Shown here piece after piece: positions 5,950-7,346 of a stretch of DNA of 7,346 bases. The notes under the pieces are model-generated. The model ran no database searches. It saw nothing but the letters and a program-made list of their open reading frames with translations, and was not told the origin of the DNA. The DNA is from Verrucomicrobia bacterium UBA1629. Its GTDB lineage: Bacteria; Verrucomicrobiota; Kiritimatiellia; RFP12; UBA1067. Position 1 is the first letter of the stretch, and the number at the start of each line of letters is the position of its first letter. The stretch spans positions 13,718 to 21,063 of the forward strand of contig DCMF01000022.1 in assembly GCA_002321305.1 (NCBI GenBank). The letters run 5' to 3'. The position numbers and the translations under genes were made by a program.

Positions 5950-6375
5950 TCAGCTTAACGGACGGCCGTCCGCATCGGCGTCGATTGAGCAGATGTTGAC
6001 CAAGATCCAGATGGCAAGAATGGGAAAGCCAACAAATCCGATGACGATCGTCGAGAAGACAAGCGACAAAACAAGCACCACGAGCTGGGCGACGCCTTGC
6101 CCTGCGCGTCCGATGTAGAAGTTGTGGATGCCAAGCCAGCCGAGGCAAAGGCCCAACAGCACATAGGCCAGTCGAGACTTGTTGCTCTTGTTGAGTTCAC
6201 GCTCGTGCCGTTCGCGTTCGATGCGCTCGATCCGCGAGAAGAACTGGTCTTGACGGTCTTCGTTCGCCTGCGCTTGCGACGCCACCGTCCTGTTGGCAAT
6301 CGGGTTTCCGCACTTCGGGCAAGACGCCGCCTTGTCGGACACGTCCGCACCACATTCACTGCATTTGATGAGCAT
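5950..6375 (-). CDS. Zinc-ribbon and TM2 domain membrane protein
   Basis: A 141-residue protein with an N-terminal zinc ribbon and a C-terminal TM2 domain. The ribbon has CSEC at residues 5-8 and CPKC at 20-23, four cysteines that would hold one zinc. Residues 40-66 are highly charged (RIERIERERHEREL) and probably helical. Residues 68-130 match TM2: two hydrophobic segments with the signature GIHNFYIGRAGQG (82-94) and a closing D-A-D-G-R-P-L. Such proteins are common in bacteria and their role is not settled. AAGGAG lies 9 nt before the ATG. The gene converges on paaK and is AT-richer than it. The domain calls are firm; no function can be given. Confidence 0.88.
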   Translation of the reverse strand: MLIKCSECGADVSDKAASCPKCGNPIANRTVASQAQANEDRQDQFFSRIERIERERHERELNKSNKSRLAYVLLGLCLGWLGIHNFYIGRAGQGVAQLVVLVLSLVFSTIVIGFVGFPILAIWILVNICSIDADADGRPLS

Positions 6376-6384
6376 TTTTTGTTT

Positions 6385-6390
6385 CTCCTT
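6385..6390 (-). promoter_or_regulatory. Shine-Dalgarno site of the TM2 gene
   Basis: On the minus strand AAGGAG lies 9 nt before the ATG at 6375, which fixes that start. No convincing -10/-35 pair is seen between it and the palindromic element. Confidence 0.7.
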
Positions 6391-6424
6391 TATCCTGAAA
6401 AAAGCAGTTAGAAATCGATTTTCT

Positions 6425-6565
6425 CACACGGAGACACGGAGAAATGAGTGGTTTTCTATCCATTTCTCGCAACTACGTCCTCCCGTAACCCAATGGGTGA
6501 AAACACGCGATGCCCCTATGACTGCGATATCTTGCCGAAACTCCGTGTCTCCGTGCCTCCGTGTG
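6425..6565. repeat. Palindromic element with CACGGAGA octamer arms
   Basis: The left arm CACACGGAGACACGGAG (6425-6441) pairs with the right end (6549-6565) over 17 bp with one mismatch. Both arms are tandem octamers: CACGGAGA twice (6427-6442), and ACTCCGTG, TCTCCGTG, CCTCCGTG (6540-6563). The inner 97 bp are not periodic and include a short GGGTT/AACCC-like stretch. Repeats of the type CACGGAGACACGGAG are widespread in environmental and gut bacteria and give rise to false ORFs reading HTETRR and SVSPCLR. The element fills the gap between the two small membrane-protein genes. Confidence 0.8.
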
Positions 6566-6576
6566 CAATTATAAAA

Positions 6577-6921
6577 TTAGTACAGTTTCATCCGTCCCAT
6601 CCGATCATAAATATCGGTGAGGTTTCGTCTATCGTCTCCCATGATCTCGTTTTTCTTCTTGACGTTCTGCCAAGCATTTATGCCGAGAAGAATCACAATC
6701 AGCCACAGTGCTACCTTTGACCAAGTTCCGAAACCACCAGTCCGACTGGGCAGATTTGTCAATTCTCGCTCACAGTCCCTTGCGTGTTCAGAAGTTGGTG
6801 ATTTAGTTTCCTTACCATCCTTATTCTGTTCTTGCGCATCTCTAAGTATATCAAATACGAACAGAAAAACTGCAAATGACACAACGCCTATTACAACAAT
6901 CCAAATTAAAGTAGCATTCAT
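6577..6921 (-). CDS. Hypothetical protein with two membrane segments
   Basis: I do not recognise this 114-residue protein. A first hydrophobic segment (residues 4-24, LIWIVVIGVVSFAVFLFVF) is followed by a hydrophilic charged middle (27-66) and a second hydrophobic segment (69-84, KVALWLIVILLGINAW). A basic stretch (NVKKKNE) and a polar tail ending RMKLY close the protein. It is likely an inner-membrane hairpin with both ends on one side. The frame continues 24 codons upstream to an ATG at 6993, but AAGGAG 10 nt before the ATG at 6921 decides for the shorter form. Its base composition is clearly more AT-rich than hisC or paaK, which hints at a different origin. It shares strand and start style with the TM2 gene downstream, from which the CACGGAGA element separates it. 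Confidence 0.65.
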   Translation of the reverse strand: MNATLIWIVVIGVVSFAVFLFVFDILRDAQEQNKDGKETKSPTSEHARDCERELTNLPSRTGGFGTWSKVALWLIVILLGINAWQNVKKKNEIMGDDRRNLTDIYDRMGRMKLY

Positions 6922-6931
6922 TAGAACTCTT

Positions 6932-6937
6932 CTCCTT
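6932..6937 (-). promoter_or_regulatory. Shine-Dalgarno site of the two-segment membrane protein gene
   Basis: On the minus strand AAGGAG lies 10 nt before the ATG at 6921. Just upstream, the leader could fold into a small hairpin, ACAAC/GTTGT with a 3-nt loop (6947-6959), nested near CTGCAC/GTGCAG (6943-6948 with 6971-6976). Confidence 0.6.
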
Positions 6938-7055
6938 CTTTCCTGCACAACTGTGTTGTCGCCCCTTCCCGTGCAGAAAAGAAAGTGGCGCATTTCAAAT
7001 CACCACGTTTGATAGAGGCATCGCCAAACGCCTTGAGTAAACATAGATGATGAAA

Positions 7056-7086
7056 CGCGCCACGTGTGGATTACACACGCAGCGCG
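7056..7086. repeat. 31-nt hairpin
   Basis: An outer stem CGCGC/GCGCG (7056-7060 with 7082-7086), a CA/CA internal mismatch and an inner stem CGTGTG/CACACG (7063-7068 with 7074-7079) close a GATTA loop. There is no T-tract after it on either strand, so it is a poor terminator. Its symmetry is stronger than expected by chance; its role is unknown. Confidence 0.6.
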
Positions 7087-7346
7087 ACCACCGTATTCCG
7101 CTTTAGTGTTTGAAATTTGGCGATTTCGGTCAAAGCGTCATACGCTGATTCGCGTACGCTGCACGGGTTAGGTTGCCCATCCCGCACATCTCCCGCTCCT
7201 CGGTTGCGGACGCGACGAAGCGCATCCCTCCCAAGTGGGAAGCCAGCCGCCCATTGGGCGCGACCGGTCTATTGGATCATTTCGCTTCTACGGTTCTCCT
7301 TTCTCTGTTTCTGCAAAAGGGTTCAACCTAAACGCGGCAGTTGAAA

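Larger units (their letters stand above)
6922..7346. other. Tail region without a confident gene; several inverted repeats
   Basis: These 425 bp hold no gene I can support. They contain an inverted repeat ATCGCCAAA (7020-7028) / TTTGGCGAT (7116-7124) around the hairpin described separately. Small stems are seen at 7134-7146 (AGCGT-CAT-ACGCT), 7229-7240 and 7248-7260 (CGCCC-ATT-GGGCG). Open frames exist on both strands: a 75-codon one on plus from 7117 and a 31-codon one on minus from 7225 to 7130. Neither has a ribosome-binding site at a proper distance. The dense stems would suit an RNA gene or the remains of a mobile element, but no known RNA family could be recognised. Confidence 0.4.

Noticed and set aside
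6293..6574. Plus-strand frame containing HTETRR and SVSPCLR peptides
   Set aside because: These peptides are direct translations of the CACGGAGA repeat arms and the rest is antisense to the TM2 gene; it is an artefact.
7130..7225. Minus-strand 31-codon frame starting MRFVASATEER
   Set aside because: Its only nearby GGAGG is 1 nt from the ATG, too close to work, and a stop codon lies upstream in frame; not enough to call a gene, though conservation in relatives could revive it.
7167..7327. Integron attC-like core sites GTTAGGT (7167-7173) and GTTCAAC (7321-7327)
   Set aside because: The order of the two core types is wrong for one attC on either strand, the DNA between does not fold as an attC arm pair, and such 7-mers are common by chance.
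7288..7346. Minus-strand frame open from the right edge (18 codons, ending ETEKGEP)
   Set aside because: It could be the C-terminus of a gene beyond the window, but 18 codons without a recognisable motif cannot support a call.

Overview
The window is a GC-rich bacterial chromosome segment with a modest amount of accessory DNA. No rRNA, tRNA or other marker gene is present, so the taxonomy is a guess. A host-associated anaerobe of the Kiritimatiellota/Lentisphaerota type would fit four things: the SD-less GC-rich core genes, the TATAAT boxes almost touching the start codons, a PaaK-type arylacetate-CoA ligase, and a DUF234-type ATPase. This rests on general impression, not on a diagnostic sequence.

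Layout. The left edge holds the first 29 codons of a lipoprotein gene on the minus strand. Divergent from it is an AAA+ ATPase with a C-terminal DUF234/PD-(D/E)XK-like region (305-1744), followed 47 bp later by an AraC-family regulator (1792-2667). A small DnaQ-like 3'-5' exonuclease (2706-3179, minus) converges on the regulator. It shares a 90-bp divergent promoter region with a histidinol-phosphate aminotransferase-like gene, hisC (3270-4421, plus). A phenylacetate-CoA ligase-like gene, paaK (4577-5878), follows. Two small membrane-protein genes on the minus strand, a zinc-ribbon/TM2 protein (5950-6375) and an unrecognised two-segment protein (6577-6921), face paaK. The last ~425 bp hold no confident gene but several inverted repeats.

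The most interesting signal is a set of short palindromic elements whose arms are built of short tandem units. One (3651-3793, octamers of the TCGAATTG type) lies inside hisC, is read through in frame, and appears to have displaced part of the normal protein. A second (6425-6565, octamers CACGGAGA / NCTCCGTG) lies between the two small membrane-protein genes. A third, decayed one (4430-4519, nonamers) lies between hisC and paaK. Their sequences differ but their plan is the same. A separate perfect 34-bp palindrome lies between the convergent paaK and TM2 genes.

Gene cooperation is limited. The ATPase and AraC genes may be co-transcribed. HisC and PaaK could both act on aromatic amino-acid derivatives, but hisC may simply serve histidine synthesis. 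The ATPase and both small membrane-protein genes have clear GGAG ribosome-binding sites, while the exonuclease, hisC, AraC and paaK genes have none or a weak one. This splits the window into two styles of translation start. I found no complete defence, CRISPR or transposase system.
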